Shown here piece by piece: positions 26,552 to 37,097 of a DNA stretch of 64,000 nucleotides. A model generated the notes under the pieces. The model was not told the DNA's origin, searched no databases, and saw only the letters and a program-made list of their open reading frames with translations. Origin of the DNA: Enterocloster lavalensis (GTDB lineage Bacteria; Bacillota; Clostridia; Lachnospirales; Lachnospiraceae); contig NZ_CABJCG010000014.1 of assembly GCF_902364025.1 (NCBI RefSeq), positions 62,001 through 126,000 on the forward strand, written 5' to 3'. Each line of letters starts with the position of its first letter. Within the stretch, counting starts at the first letter, position 1. Made by a program: the position numbers and the translations under genes.

Positions 26552-26661
26552 CCAGTCGTTCTCCTTTTCTCAATTCATCCTGCGGCCGCAGCCGCCTTTT
26601 CCGGTACGCTCAAAACAGGGCCGCCACAAAACATGCGCTTGCAGCAGCCCCCCATAATTTG

Positions 26662-27213
26662 TCAAAACACTTTCAAACGCCCGATCACCGGCTCCTCATC
26701 CTCCGCGCCTCCCAGACGGGCCCGGACGCAAACAATGAAATCCGCCAGATAAAATACGGTAAGGCCCACGGCCAGCACGCTTCCCACATGACCGGGAATC
26801 CGCACCACCGCCTGTCTCACCCGCGCGTCCAAAAAATAAAAGAAAAATAATCCCAAAAATCCCCAGGCCAAACTGCTCTCCAGGCAGATGATGCCGCGGT
26901 AATTAAACGGCTTGCGGCTGTAATCCCACCAGAACGCCCCGAACAGACGGATCATGATATTGGCTGTGAACAGCTCCATGGTCGTCGCCATTGCCATGGA
27001 AGCGGTGTACAGTTCCACCGGCCGGCCCACCATGGGGCTCAGCAATATGTATGCCCCAAGGGCGCCCACGCCGTAGATCACGCAGAACGGGCCGTGCCCA
27101 AAACCGCGGTCCATCACCGGACGTCTGTTCTCAAAGCTGAGCACAACGCACTCTAAGAGATATCCAAGAAAACTGTACAGAAAAAACAAGTTTATCATTT
27201 GGTAAAGACCCAT
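26662..27213 (-). CDS. CmpB-like putative ABC-transporter type IV membrane protein
   Basis: A 183-residue membrane protein with about five hydrophobic segments. The start MINLFFLYSFLGYLLECV and the RPVMDRGFGHGPFCVIYGVG block are the marks of the CmpB-like putative ABC-transporter membrane family (PF06541). Its substrate is unknown. It lies between maf and the PAP2-related gene on the same strand, separated by about 110-160 bases on each side. A polar, acidic C-terminus (GGAEDEEPVIGRLKVF) is cytosolic by prediction. Confidence 0.75.
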   Translation of the reverse strand: MGLYQMINLFFLYSFLGYLLECVVLSFENRRPVMDRGFGHGPFCVIYGVGALGAYILLSPMVGRPVELYTASMAMATTMELFTANIMIRLFGAFWWDYSRKPFNYRGIICLESSLAWGFLGLFFFYFLDARVRQAVVRIPGHVGSVLAVGLTVFYLADFIVCVRARLGGAEDEEPVIGRLKVF

Positions 27214-27376
27214 TTTCCAGTTCCTCCCATCCGTCCTGTCAGGACGATGTGATCAATCCCCCAGTCAAGCTGCCCTCATACCTTCCCGCCGCCTGTAAGC
27301 GGCCCAATACCTTCCGCTATCGCCCGCCGTTTCCCCGCGGCCGTTATACGCCGCAATCTCCCGCGGTCCATTCCAT

Positions 27377-27835
27377 TTAGTAATACCCGTTAATCACCAG
27401 CGCCAGGCAGATTCCCAGAATCGCCCCTGCGACCACCTGAAGCGGCGTGTGTCCCACATACTCCTTCAGCTTCTCCTGCAGCACCTCCGCGTTCAGCTTG
27501 AGCGGATTCTCACTCAGGATGGAATTCAGCAGTTTCGCCTGCTTTCCGGTCTCACGCCGCACGCCGGTGGCGTCGTACATCACCACCATGGACAGGACAA
27601 AGCACACGGCGAACTCGAAGGAGCTCACGCCGTAGTGCAGCGCGGCAGCCGTGGTCAGCCCGCACACGGTGGCCGAGTGGGAGCTTGGCATACCGCCGGA
27701 ACCCACCATGCGCTCCCAATTTATCGTGCGGTTCAGCGCGAAATCGAGCATCGTTTTCAGCACCTGGGCCACAATCCAGCCCGCAACCGCGCTCACCAGC
27801 ACCTGGTTGCTCAGTATTTCATTCCAAATCTTCAT
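27377..27835 (-). CDS. divergent PAP2 family protein (DUF212)
   Basis: A 152-residue membrane protein. GGMPSSHSATVCGLTTAAAL matches the PAP2 phosphatase motif and AGAILGICLALVI ends the protein. The family is related to acid phosphatase/vanadium haloperoxidases and includes YuiD of Bacillus. The conserved RRETGKQAKLLNSIL stretch is typical. It may dephosphorylate a lipid-linked phosphate, but activity is unproven for the family. Confidence 0.85.
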   Translation of the reverse strand: MKIWNEILSNQVLVSAVAGWIVAQVLKTMLDFALNRTINWERMVGSGGMPSSHSATVCGLTTAAALHYGVSSFEFAVCFVLSMVVMYDATGVRRETGKQAKLLNSILSENPLKLNAEVLQEKLKEYVGHTPLQVVAGAILGICLALVINGYY

Positions 27836-27904
27836 CCAACCGTCTCCTAATTGATTCTACCCTAAGTCCCTTTTCTTGTTCCGGCTCTGCAAATTCCGGG
27901 CGTC

Positions 27905-28369
27905 TCAATGCCTGGCGGGCTGCAGCATGCGCAGCAGGCGAAGATGGCGCAGCCGCCCCAGCGTCTCCGCCCCGCCGCAGAATTTATCCGCCCAGACAAT
28001 GGCAAAGCCCGCCGCGCTGGTAGGCGGGACGGGAGTCAGCGGCCACATATGGCGCAGAATGATATTCTGTTCTTCGTCTGTCAGTTGAAAATGCAGGCAC
28101 GCATTCTCCAGCGCCCTGCGGGGATGGGTGAAACCGTGAAAATGCTCCCCCGTCTCCCGGGCATGGGTATGCCAGTCGTACAGAAACAAATCGTGGAGGA
28201 GACCTGCCCGGGCAGCGCTCCTCCAATTCCCGCCGTATCGCCTGCAAATCCGGTAGCCCAGATAGGATACCTGGATGCAGTGGGTTTTACACGTAGTATT
28301 CCCATGCTGTATATACTGATCCATGGAATTAAAAACCGGATGCGCCAGAATGTCCTTCACACACTCCAT
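27905..28369 (-). CDS. HD-domain phosphohydrolase, possibly with a broken N-terminus
   Basis: A 154-residue HD protein: THCIQVSYLGYRICRRYG supplies the first His, AGLLHDLFLYDWH the HD doublet, and FHGFTHPRRALENA the next His. It probably cleaves a nucleotide or other phosphoester. The same frame continues upstream through a TAG at 28438-28436 as coding-like sequence (AAQWAADETWVRCRKYENDP), and beyond the TAG to a TTG at 28483 (MEHFKTDLTAGDRRS). So the original N-terminus may be cut off by an amber codon, and the ATG at 28369 may be a default start. Confidence 0.7.
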   Translation of the reverse strand: MECVKDILAHPVFNSMDQYIQHGNTTCKTHCIQVSYLGYRICRRYGGNWRSAARAGLLHDLFLYDWHTHARETGEHFHGFTHPRRALENACLHFQLTDEEQNIILRHMWPLTPVPPTSAAGFAIVWADKFCGGAETLGRLRHLRLLRMLQPARH

Positions 28370-28578
28370 GTACTCCGGATCGTTTTCGTATTTTCTGCAC
28401 CGGACCCAGGTCTCGTCCGCAGCCCACTGGGCCGCCTAGCTTCTCCTGTCCCCGGCTGTCAGGTCTGTCTTAAAATGTTCCAATCGAATATCGCCTCTCC
28501 TCAGCGCAGCGCCAGCGGCCCATTGCACTCAATCCATATTTGGGCCCCCGGGACTAACCCGGGCGCCCAAATCTTTTA

Positions 28579-30021
28579 TCAACCAATCAGCCAATCATAG
28601 AGCTCCTGGTACTTTCCTGCCGAAACTTTCCAGGAGAAGTCCGTCGCCATAGCGCGGTCGATGATCTTATTCCACTCTCTTCGCTTGTCATAATAAATGT
28701 GCTTCGCGTACCGCACGCTGCCCAGCATCTCATGGGCGTTGTAGTTGGCGAAGGAAAATCCGGTGCCGGTGCTCTCGAATTCATTGTACGGCTCCACCGT
28801 GTCCTTAAGTCCGCCGGTCTCGCGCACAATGGGCACCGTGCCGTACCGCAGCGCCATCAGCTGGCTCAAACCGCAGGGTTCAAACAGCGACGGCATCAGG
28901 AACGCATCGCAGCCCGCGTATATCTTGCGCGACAGGGCGTCGGAATAATAAATCTGCGCCGAAACCCGGTCCTGATACTTCCATGCATAGTGGCGGAACA
29001 TGTTCTCGTAGCGCTCGTCTCCGGTTCCCAACACCACCAGCTGCATGTCCTCGCCGCACAACTCATCCATCACGCACTGGATCAGATCCAGTCCCTTCTG
29101 GTCCGTCAGGCGGGACACAAGGCCCACCATGAACTTCTTCTCGTCCACCGGCAGTCCCAGCTCGGCCTGTAACGCCTTTTTATTCTTAACCTTTTCCTTG
29201 CGGAAGTTCTTCGCGTTGTAGTGCTGAACGATACTCCCATCGGTCTCCGGGTTGAAATCGTCGTAGTCGATGCCGTTGACAATACCCCGCAGGCTGCCTG
29301 CCCGCGCGCGCATCAGGCCGTCCAGGCCCTCGCCGTAAAACGGCAGCTTGATCTCCTCCGCGTAAGTGTTGCTCACCGTGGTGATGGCGTCCGCAAAGAC
29401 GATCCCGCCCTTCAACAGGTTGCCGTCCTTGTACGCTTCCAGCTTGTCGGGGGTGAAGTAATAGTCCGGCAGCATGGTCAGCTTTTTGATCGTCTTGACA
29501 TCCCAGATTCCCTGGAACTTCAGGTTGTGGATGGTGATCACGGACTTGATATCGCGGAAGAAGTCGCCTCCGTGGAAGCGGTCCTTGAGCAGCACCGGCA
29601 CCAGGCCGGTCTGCCAGTCGTGACAGTGGATCACGTCCGGCCGGAAACCGATCACCGGAAGCGCGGAGAGGCCGGCCCAGCAGAAGAAGCAGAACTTCTC
29701 CAGATCCCAGTACCAGTCGCCGTAGGGCTTCGGTCCGTTGAAATAGCTCTCATTGTCAATAAAATAAAAGGTGATTCCCTGATATTCGTACTGTAAAATA
29801 CCTACATAGCGGCTCTGTCCCAGGTAATCCATATAAAAATGGTTTACATACTGCAACTTTTCCAGCCACTCCTGTTTGATGCACAGATACTTGGGAATCA
29901 TCACCCTCACGTCAAAATACTCTTTATCGCAATATTTCGGCAGAGAACCGACAACGTCCGCCAAGCCTCCGGTTTTGATAAACGGTACAGCTTCCGAAGC
30001 CATGAATAATATCTTCTTCAT
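28579..30021 (-). CDS. glgA: glycogen synthase (ADP-glucose type)
   Basis: A 480-residue GT5 glycosyltransferase. The N-terminal KTGGLADVVGSLPKY motif binds ADP-glucose and the C-terminal block FEPCGLSQLMALRYGTVPIV is the GT-B nucleotide-binding signature. It elongates alpha-1,4-glucan. The length is exactly normal. The start ATG has GGGAGG upstream. No other glg gene is adjacent; the neighbours are an HD protein downstream and spo0A upstream, so it is probably a single-gene unit here. Glycogen storage before sporulation is known in clostridia. Confidence 0.95.
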   Translation of the reverse strand: MKKILFMASEAVPFIKTGGLADVVGSLPKYCDKEYFDVRVMIPKYLCIKQEWLEKLQYVNHFYMDYLGQSRYVGILQYEYQGITFYFIDNESYFNGPKPYGDWYWDLEKFCFFCWAGLSALPVIGFRPDVIHCHDWQTGLVPVLLKDRFHGGDFFRDIKSVITIHNLKFQGIWDVKTIKKLTMLPDYYFTPDKLEAYKDGNLLKGGIVFADAITTVSNTYAEEIKLPFYGEGLDGLMRARAGSLRGIVNGIDYDDFNPETDGSIVQHYNAKNFRKEKVKNKKALQAELGLPVDEKKFMVGLVSRLTDQKGLDLIQCVMDELCGEDMQLVVLGTGDERYENMFRHYAWKYQDRVSAQIYYSDALSRKIYAGCDAFLMPSLFEPCGLSQLMALRYGTVPIVRETGGLKDTVEPYNEFESTGTGFSFANYNAHEMLGSVRYAKHIYYDKRREWNKIIDRAMATDFSWKVSAGKYQELYDWLIG

Positions 30022-30118
30022 TCAAACCTCCCTCTCCTGTAAAACAGGCGCCATTACGGCTGCTACTGTATAGTATACATTATTTTTCCGTAATTAGGAA
30101 GTCTTTTAGGTTTTTCTC

Positions 30119-30931
30119 TTAAATTTTTTTGTACTCCAAGGTGATTTTATCCGATATCAGTGCGATGAATTCAGAATTTGTAGGCTTGCCTTTTCCGGTG
30201 CTGACCGTATAACCGAAGACTTCATCAATGGTTTCCATCTTGCCTCTTCCCCACGCCACTTCGATGGCATGACGGATGGCCCGTTCCACGCGGCTGGCTG
30301 TGGTCTGGTGCTTCTTGGCAATGGTGGGATACAAAATCTTCGTCACCGAGGTCATCATCTCGGAGTCCTGCACCGCCATGGAAATGGCGTCCCTCAAATA
30401 CTGATATTCTTTGATGTGAGCCGGTATTCCCAGCTCGTGGAGCATGCGGGTGATGTCCTTTTCCAAATGCTCCTCAATGTACTCCTCCCGGCTCAGGCGC
30501 GGCTGTTCCTTCACGGACCGCGGTTTCACTTCCCTTGCCTGATCGTTCCTGGGCTGGCCGCCGATGTGCCGGATCTTGTTCACCAGAACCTCCCGGTCAA
30601 ACGGTTTCATCAGGTAATAATTCGCTCCCGCCTGAAACGCTTCCTCCGCCATCTGTTCGCCGCCCACCGCGCTGAGAATAATAAATGCGGGATTCTTGAT
30701 CGCAGGATGTTCGCTTTTCACCCGCTCTACGACGGATATTCCGTCGATCTTTGGCATAATCAGGTCCAAAAGCACCACATCCGGCGTTTTGTCCTTGATC
30801 ATGTTGATCGCTTCCTCTCCGTTCTCTGCTTTTCCAATTACAGACAAACCGTCTTCGTTCTTCAATATCTCATCCAGTGTATTCAGAATTATTGGATTGT
30901 CGTCTACAATCGCTACGCTTAACTCTGCCAA
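30119..30931 (-). CDS. spo0A: Spo0A, master regulator of sporulation
   Basis: A 270-residue response regulator. The receiver domain has the phosphorylation site Asp56 (VVLLDLIMP) and Lys107-type KPFDREVLV. The C-terminal Spo0A DNA-binding domain shows [17 protein letters not shown] and the recognition helix area [20 protein letters not shown]. It controls entry into sporulation. The start is TTG 30931 with GGGGAGG 9 bases upstream. A 0A box lies 43 bases upstream, fitting autoregulation. In most relatives spo0A directly follows spoIVB; here they are 20 kb apart. Confidence 0.97.
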   Translation of the reverse strand: MAELSVAIVDDNPIILNTLDEILKNEDGLSVIGKAENGEEAINMIKDKTPDVVLLDLIMPKIDGISVVERVKSEHPAIKNPAFIILSAVGGEQMAEEAFQAGANYYLMKPFDREVLVNKIRHIGGQPRNDQAREVKPRSVKEQPRLSREEYIEEHLEKDITRMLHELGIPAHIKEYQYLRDAISMAVQDSEMMTSVTKILYPTIAKKHQTTASRVERAIRHAIEVAWGRGKMETIDEVFGYTVSTGKGKPTNSEFIALISDKITLEYKKI

Positions 30932-30973
30932 TGCTCAAATCCTCCCCTTCATTTTTTAGCGGCAGTCACATTT

Positions 30974-30980
30974 TGTCGAA
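30974..30980 (+). promoter_or_regulatory. 0A box (Spo0A binding site)
   Basis: TTTTGTCGAAT contains the TGTCGAA consensus in front of spo0A. Partial copies TGTCGG (31022) and, reversed, CCCGACA (31044-31050) lie nearby. Autoregulation is likely by analogy with other sporeformers. Confidence 0.6.
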
Positions 30981-31452
30981 TTTACAGTTTTTTCCTGCCA
31001 TAGGGTTCTTATTTACATAATTGTCGGTTTTTCATCTCAAATTCCCGACAAATTACATTATAAGCAACGCTCCTCCCATACTGCAACAAATTATGACCGC
31101 AACATTTGACACGTGATGGTTTGCAATTCTACCATCAAACCCGAAGAAAAGCAATCAATTAAATTTGGTTTTAACGAAATTTTAACAGATTTTCGTCTAA
31201 TTCGTCGATTCTGGCCCTATATTAACGCTTTTTTTGCAACATTTTCCACTATTTAGAAATTATTTCTTCCGTCATCTCTTTCAAGGGGGGTATAATCGGG
31301 CAAACCGAAATGCTCCTTCAGCCTGGCGGCAGACAAGCTGCCGCAATCCATGTCAATCCGCATAAAGTTTCCAAGGAAAAAACTGCAAGCCAATCCTTTT
31401 CCACCCGTTTTTTGCGCGTGTCTCTACTCTGTTCGCGATGCTGTAATGTATG

Positions 31453-31572
31453 TTAACGTCCCTGTGCATGATCCTCCGTAAATTTTCTCATGTGCTCGTT
31501 CAGACCTGTATCGGTGTCCCCGCCGTCAGCCGGGACGTCCCCAAAACTAAATATCAGGCGATTCGGGTCCAT
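31453..31572 (-). CDS. possible 39-residue small protein
   Basis: ATG 31572 opens MDPNRLIFSFGDVPADGG and ends HMRKFTEDHAQGR at TAA. It has no ribosome site of its own. A strong GGGAGGGGA site and ATG at about 31595 start a short overlapping frame (MKRVRLKLWTRIA), so coupling or a frameshifted longer gene is possible. Weak evidence only. Confidence 0.25.
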   Translation of the reverse strand: MDPNRLIFSFGDVPADGGDTDTGLNEHMRKFTEDHAQGR

Positions 31573-31648
31573 AACTTTAAACGCACACGTTTCATTTTCT
31601 CCCCTCCCTATTTATAACAAAAATATTTTTAGTACCTTAAAAATTTTG

Positions 31649-31677
31649 TTGAATATTTGTGCCGCCTCTGTTACAAT
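31649..31677 (+). promoter_or_regulatory. promoter of the membrane pyrophosphatase gene
   Basis: TTGAAT, 17 bases, TACAAT, 52 bases before the start codon. Confidence 0.65.
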
Positions 31678-31729
31678 AGTGTTAGGATCATTCAGAAGGA
31701 TGAATGAAAATCTTAAGGAGGGGATTATT

Positions 31730-33712
<1,983 letters not shown>

Positions 33713-33730
33713 TACCGGACGGTGAGAACG

Positions 33731-33777
33731 CGCTGCCGCGCCCGGGTGAAAACCCGAAGGTGCGGCAGCGTTTTTTT
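33731..33777 (+). terminator. terminator after hppA
   Basis: CGCTGCCGC and GCGGCAGCG arms enclosing a second small hairpin, followed by TTTTTTT. Confidence 0.85.
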
Positions 33778-33797
33778 GTGCGGAGTTCTGATCCTGA

Positions 33798-33826
33798 TTG
33801 AAACTTTTCTCTGAATCTGCTATAAT
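33798..33826 (+). promoter_or_regulatory. promoter of the prolyl-tRNA editing-like gene
   Basis: TTGAAA, 17 bases, TATAAT; the start codon is 74 bases downstream with GAGGTG before it. Confidence 0.75.
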
Positions 33827-33899
33827 GGTAAAAGCCGAATGTGAACGCGATAACATTGGCGTAAGATTCAACAAAATTTAATCAATCCGAGGTGTAACT

Positions 33900-34496
33900 A
33901 TGATGAACGCAAACCAGACGCCTGAAGAAACGCTTTCCTATCACATCGACCGCACTCTGTATCAGGGACGTCCCACAGACTCTGCGGGACGGCAGGACAA
34001 GGAGCTGCTGACTTACGACCTGCTGGACTCCCTGGGCGTATCCTACAGCCGCGTGGACCACGACGCCCTTCCAACCATCGAGGCCTGCCGGGAGGTGGAC
34101 CAGCTATTGGGCACGGAAATCTGCAAAAATCTCTTCCTGCGAAACGCCCAGAAAACAGACTTTTACCTGCTGCTCATGCCCGGTGATAAGAAATTCAAAA
34201 CCGCTGCCCTCTCCAAACAGATTGGCAGCGCCCGCTTATCCTTCGCGGAGCCGGAGTTCCTGGAATCCCTGCTGGGCCTGACCCCCGGCTCCGTCACCGT
34301 GATGGGTCTGATGAACGACCGGGAAAACCGCGTCCGGCTGCTGATCGACAAGGACGTGCTGGCCCGGGAGGAGTTCGCCTGCCACCCCTGTATCAACACG
34401 TCCAGCCTCAGGTTCAAAACCCAGGATCTTCTGGACAAGGTTCTGCCCGCCCTGGGGCATCCGCACACGTTGGTGGATTTGCCAAGGCCGGAATGA
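33900..34496 (+). CDS. YbaK/ProX-like aminoacyl-tRNA deacylase (prolyl-tRNA synthetase-associated domain protein)
   Basis: A 198-residue protein whose core (SRVDHDALPTIEACREVDQL, KNLFLRNAQKTDFYLLLMPG, DKKFKTAALSKQIGSARLSF) is the trans-editing domain of the YbaK/ProXp family. It hydrolyses mischarged tRNA, usually Ala-tRNA(Pro). The conserved Lys that positions substrate is likely in DKKFK. Terminal GSVTVMGLMNDRENRVRLLI and ACHPCINTSSLRF complete the fold. The start ATG 33900 follows GAGGTG; a second ATG comes next. A promoter and terminator bracket the gene. Confidence 0.85.
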   Translation: MMNANQTPEETLSYHIDRTLYQGRPTDSAGRQDKELLTYDLLDSLGVSYSRVDHDALPTIEACREVDQLLGTEICKNLFLRNAQKTDFYLLLMPGDKKFKTAALSKQIGSARLSFAEPEFLESLLGLTPGSVTVMGLMNDRENRVRLLIDKDVLAREEFACHPCINTSSLRFKTQDLLDKVLPALGHPHTLVDLPRPE

Positions 34497-34506
34497 GATA
34501 GGGGGA

Positions 34507-34545
34507 AAGGAACCGGTATACCATTAAGTGGCGTACCGGTTCCTT
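34507..34545. terminator. terminator after the editing-domain gene
   Basis: AAGGAACCGGTA and TACCGGTTCCTT arms; T-rich on the plus strand afterwards. It may work in both directions for the converging TetR gene. Confidence 0.75.
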
Positions 34546-34639
34546 CTATATTAATATGTATACGAACATGAGGTGATATGCGCTTTCCGGGATTCCCCCC
34601 TCGGTATACCATTTCTTTTCCCAACACTTATCCGCCCGC

Positions 34640-35326
34640 TCACAGGAATCGATTCAACACCGTCTTTGTATAAATCTGTGCGATCTCCACGCTCTCCGCA
34701 AGATACCGGTCCACCAGCTCCCGGATTTTGCCGCGCTCCACTCCATTTTCCTGCACGAACTTAAAATATCCCAGGAACAGCGTACAGAGGACGTGGTTCA
34801 GTTTTTTGGCGTTCTCCTCTGTGAGCTCCCCCTCCGCCACAAGGCGTTTGCAGATAAAATAGTCGCGGTCGTAATAGCCCGGAATCTCCAGCATCTCCTT
34901 GATCAGCGGACTCACCCGCACAATGGCCTCCGGAAACATTTCATAGTATTCTTTTAACGCCTCGCCCAGATCCTGGTTGAGATTCCGGTAAAAGATGCAC
35001 TCAAACGCCTCCGGCTTCTCAAATGCCTCGGTCGCGTAGGCCCGCCAAATCCCGAAATACAGGTCCCAGATCCCCGTCCAACGCTTCTCCTGTTCGGACA
35101 ATTCCAGTATGTATCCGTTCAAAGCGTCCAACTGGGCGTAAAACAGCAGCTCATCCAGGTTTTTAAAGTACCGGTACATGCTGGCCGAGGAACATCCCAG
35201 CTCCGTGGCAAGCCGGCGGATGCTGACCGCGCCCACACCTTCCGTCCGGATGATGCGGCGGGCCATCACCACATAGTCTTTTCTGCTCAGATCTTTAAAG
35301 TAGGGCGTTTTGCTGGTGTCCTTCAT
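34640..35326 (-). CDS. TetR-family transcription regulator
   Basis: A 228-residue regulator. The N-terminal helix-turn-helix is RIIRTEGVGAVSIRRLATEL, GCSSASMYRYFKNLDELLFY. The C-terminal ligand domain has no recognisable specificity. It has its own promoter overlapping the end of the upstream ATPase gene, with a palindromic operator right behind it, so it probably represses itself. The position after the nucleoside ECF operon suggests, but does not prove, control of that operon. Confidence 0.88.
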   Translation of the reverse strand: MKDTSKTPYFKDLSRKDYVVMARRIIRTEGVGAVSIRRLATELGCSSASMYRYFKNLDELLFYAQLDALNGYILELSEQEKRWTGIWDLYFGIWRAYATEAFEKPEAFECIFYRNLNQDLGEALKEYYEMFPEAIVRVSPLIKEMLEIPGYYDRDYFICKRLVAEGELTEENAKKLNHVLCTLFLGYFKFVQENGVERGKIRELVDRYLAESVEIAQIYTKTVLNRFL

Positions 35327-35347
35327 CGATCCTTCCCCCTGTTAAAT

Positions 35348-35361
35348 GTTATTATGATAAC
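35348..35361. promoter_or_regulatory. palindromic operator in front of the TetR gene
   Basis: GTTATTATGATAAC has GTTAT/ATAAC arms, 10 bases downstream of the -10 box of the TetR gene, a typical autoregulatory site. Confidence 0.55.
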
Positions 35362-35371
35362 TTCTTAGCTT

Positions 35372-35400
35372 ATCTTACAACAAAACAGGGATTCCGTCAA
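35372..35400 (-). promoter_or_regulatory. promoter of the TetR gene
   Basis: TTGACG (35400-35395), 17 bases, TAAGAT (35377-35372). The -35 overlaps the stop codon of the ATPase gene at 35397. Confidence 0.65.
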
Positions 35401-36230
35401 TTTTGAGCTGATGGCGCGGCGTTTCTCCGGTTCTCTTTGATAAAACGCGCAACCGCCTCCAGGTCCAGCCCCAGCTTCCCGGCTCCAATCCGGTCGGAGA
35501 CCTCCACAACACAGGGCTGTTTCAGCTTTGCCTCCTCCATAATGTCTTTGTAGTAGAATACTTCATCGGTCCTCCCATCCGCCACAATCTTCTTATTGCA
35601 CATGATGATCAAACGCTCGAAATTCTCCGCCACAAACTCCATATCGTGTGTGATTGTGATCAGAGCCTTTCCACGGGCCGTCAGCTCACGGATCAGGCGT
35701 GACAACCGCTCCAATCCATCCAGATCCTGACCCGCGGTGGGTTCGTCAAAAATCAGCACCTCGCAGCCCGACGCAATCACGGACGCGATTGTCACGAATT
35801 TGCGCACGGACAGCGGGAAATCATAGGGATTCTGGTCCAGGAATTTGTCCATGCCCGTGAGGACGGCCGCGTCCATAATTCTGCGCTCCCGCTCCTCCTT
35901 TGGCAGTTTCATCCGCTTTAGCCCGTATTCGATTTCCTTGTAAACGGTGTTGTTGAAAATCTGATCGTCCGGGTTCTGGAACACATAGCCCACGGTTCTG
36001 GCAATCTGCGCCGTGGTATACTCCTTCGTATTCTTTCCGTCCACAATGATATCGCCGGAGGTGGGTTTGGTCAGGCCGTTTAACATCTTGACCGTAGTGG
36101 TCTTTCCGGCTCCGTTCTGGCCCACAATGGCAATGTTTTCCCCTTTTTCCAGTTTAAAGGATACCCCGTCCACAGCCACAAAGCCGTTCGGGTATGTAAA
36201 TGACACATTTTTCACTTCAACTAAAGACAT
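35397..36230 (-). CDS. ECF transporter ATPase with a degenerate signature motif
   Basis: A 277-residue ABC ATPase. Walker A is GQNGAGKT, the Q-loop is VFQNPDDQIF, and Walker B is VLIFDEPTAGQD with the switch His in TITHDMEF. The signature LSGGQ is replaced: the sequence reads DFPLSVRKFVTIASVIA. In a heterodimer of two ATPases this makes one of the two ATP sites abnormal. It is the last gene of the nucleoside-type ECF operon. The C-terminal 25 residues are basic and not conserved in the usual EcfA. Confidence 0.88.
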   Translation of the reverse strand: MSLVEVKNVSFTYPNGFVAVDGVSFKLEKGENIAIVGQNGAGKTTTVKMLNGLTKPTSGDIIVDGKNTKEYTTAQIARTVGYVFQNPDDQIFNNTVYKEIEYGLKRMKLPKEERERRIMDAAVLTGMDKFLDQNPYDFPLSVRKFVTIASVIASGCEVLIFDEPTAGQDLDGLERLSRLIRELTARGKALITITHDMEFVAENFERLIIMCNKKIVADGRTDEVFYYKDIMEEAKLKQPCVVEVSDRIGAGKLGLDLEAVARFIKENRRNAAPSAQN

Positions 36231-36248
36231 AACAATCCCCTCTCCGGC

Positions 36249-37097
36249 TCATCGGCCCATATATGTGCAAATCTGTCCAACCGCCTCGTCGGTTGTAATG
36301 GGAAGCTCCCCTAAATCCACTCCCCGTTTCTTTAACCCGAGACCGATATTGGTACACTGCGGAAGCCGGGTGTGGTATTTGGCGCAATCCGGGTTGGTAA
36401 TCACCTCCCGGGGAGTTCCCTCCAGCACCACCCGCCCCTGATCCAGCACAATGATGTGGTCGGAGTAGCGGGCAATCTGCTCCATCTTGTGCTCGACCAG
36501 CACAATGGTCCGGCCCATGTCCTTCATCAGCTTAATCACCTCAAACACGTCGTCCGTGCTCTGAGGGTCCAACTGCGACGTTGGCTCGTCAATTACCATG
36601 ATATCCTGCTCCATGATCAGGATCGCTGCAAGGGCGATGCGCTGCTGCTGTCCGCCGGACAGCTGATAGGGATTGCGGTCCCGGAATGCCTCCGTCTTGG
36701 TGAGCCTCAACACGTCCTCCACCCTGCGGCGGATCACATCCGGCTCCACTCCCATATTTTCCAGACCGAACGCCAGCTCCTCGTACACGGTGTTTGCGAT
36801 TCCGCTGATCTGCGTAAACGGATTCTGGAACACAAAACCAACCTCGGTGGCCAGACTTCCCAGTTCCACCTGGGCAATGTCCCTGCCGTTGATCAACACC
36901 TGGCCCTCCAGATCTCCCTGGTAAAATTTCGGGATAAATCCGCGGATCACATTGCAGAGCGTGGTCTTTCCGCTCCCGTTGGCCCCGATAATGGAGCAGA
37001 ATTCGCCTTCTTTGATGCGCAGGGAAACGTCGTTTAACGCATTCTCCTCCGCAATCGGATAACGGTATGTGACATGATTGAGCACTACACGATCCAT
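36249..37097 (-). CDS. ECF transporter ATPase, canonical partner
   Basis: A 282-residue ABC ATPase with Walker A GANGSGKT, Q-loop VFQNPFTQI, canonical signature LSGGQQQRIALAAI, Walker B IMVIDEPTSQLD and H-loop LVEHKMEQI. It pairs with the next ATPase to drive the energy-coupling-factor importer. The C-terminal part (LGELPITTDEAVGQICTYM) is the usual regulatory extension. It starts 13 bases inside the end of the EcfT gene, so it is coupled to it. Confidence 0.92.
   Translation of the reverse strand: MDRVVLNHVTYRYPIAEENALNDVSLRIKEGEFCSIIGANGSGKTTLCNVIRGFIPKFYQGDLEGQVLINGRDIAQVELGSLATEVGFVFQNPFTQISGIANTVYEELAFGLENMGVEPDVIRRRVEDVLRLTKTEAFRDRNPYQLSGGQQQRIALAAILIMEQDIMVIDEPTSQLDPQSTDDVFEVIKLMKDMGRTIVLVEHKMEQIARYSDHIIVLDQGRVVLEGTPREVITNPDCAKYHTRLPQCTNIGLGLKKRGVDLGELPITTDEAVGQICTYMGR

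Larger units (their letters stand above)
30932..31729. other. 798-bp regulatory region between spo0A and the pyrophosphatase gene
   Basis: It holds the spo0A upstream region with 0A-like boxes, a long AT-rich stretch (31060-31260) with no structure I recognise, a possible 39-codon minus-strand frame (31453-31572) and the hppA promoter (31649-31677). No RNA gene is recognised. Confidence 0.5.
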
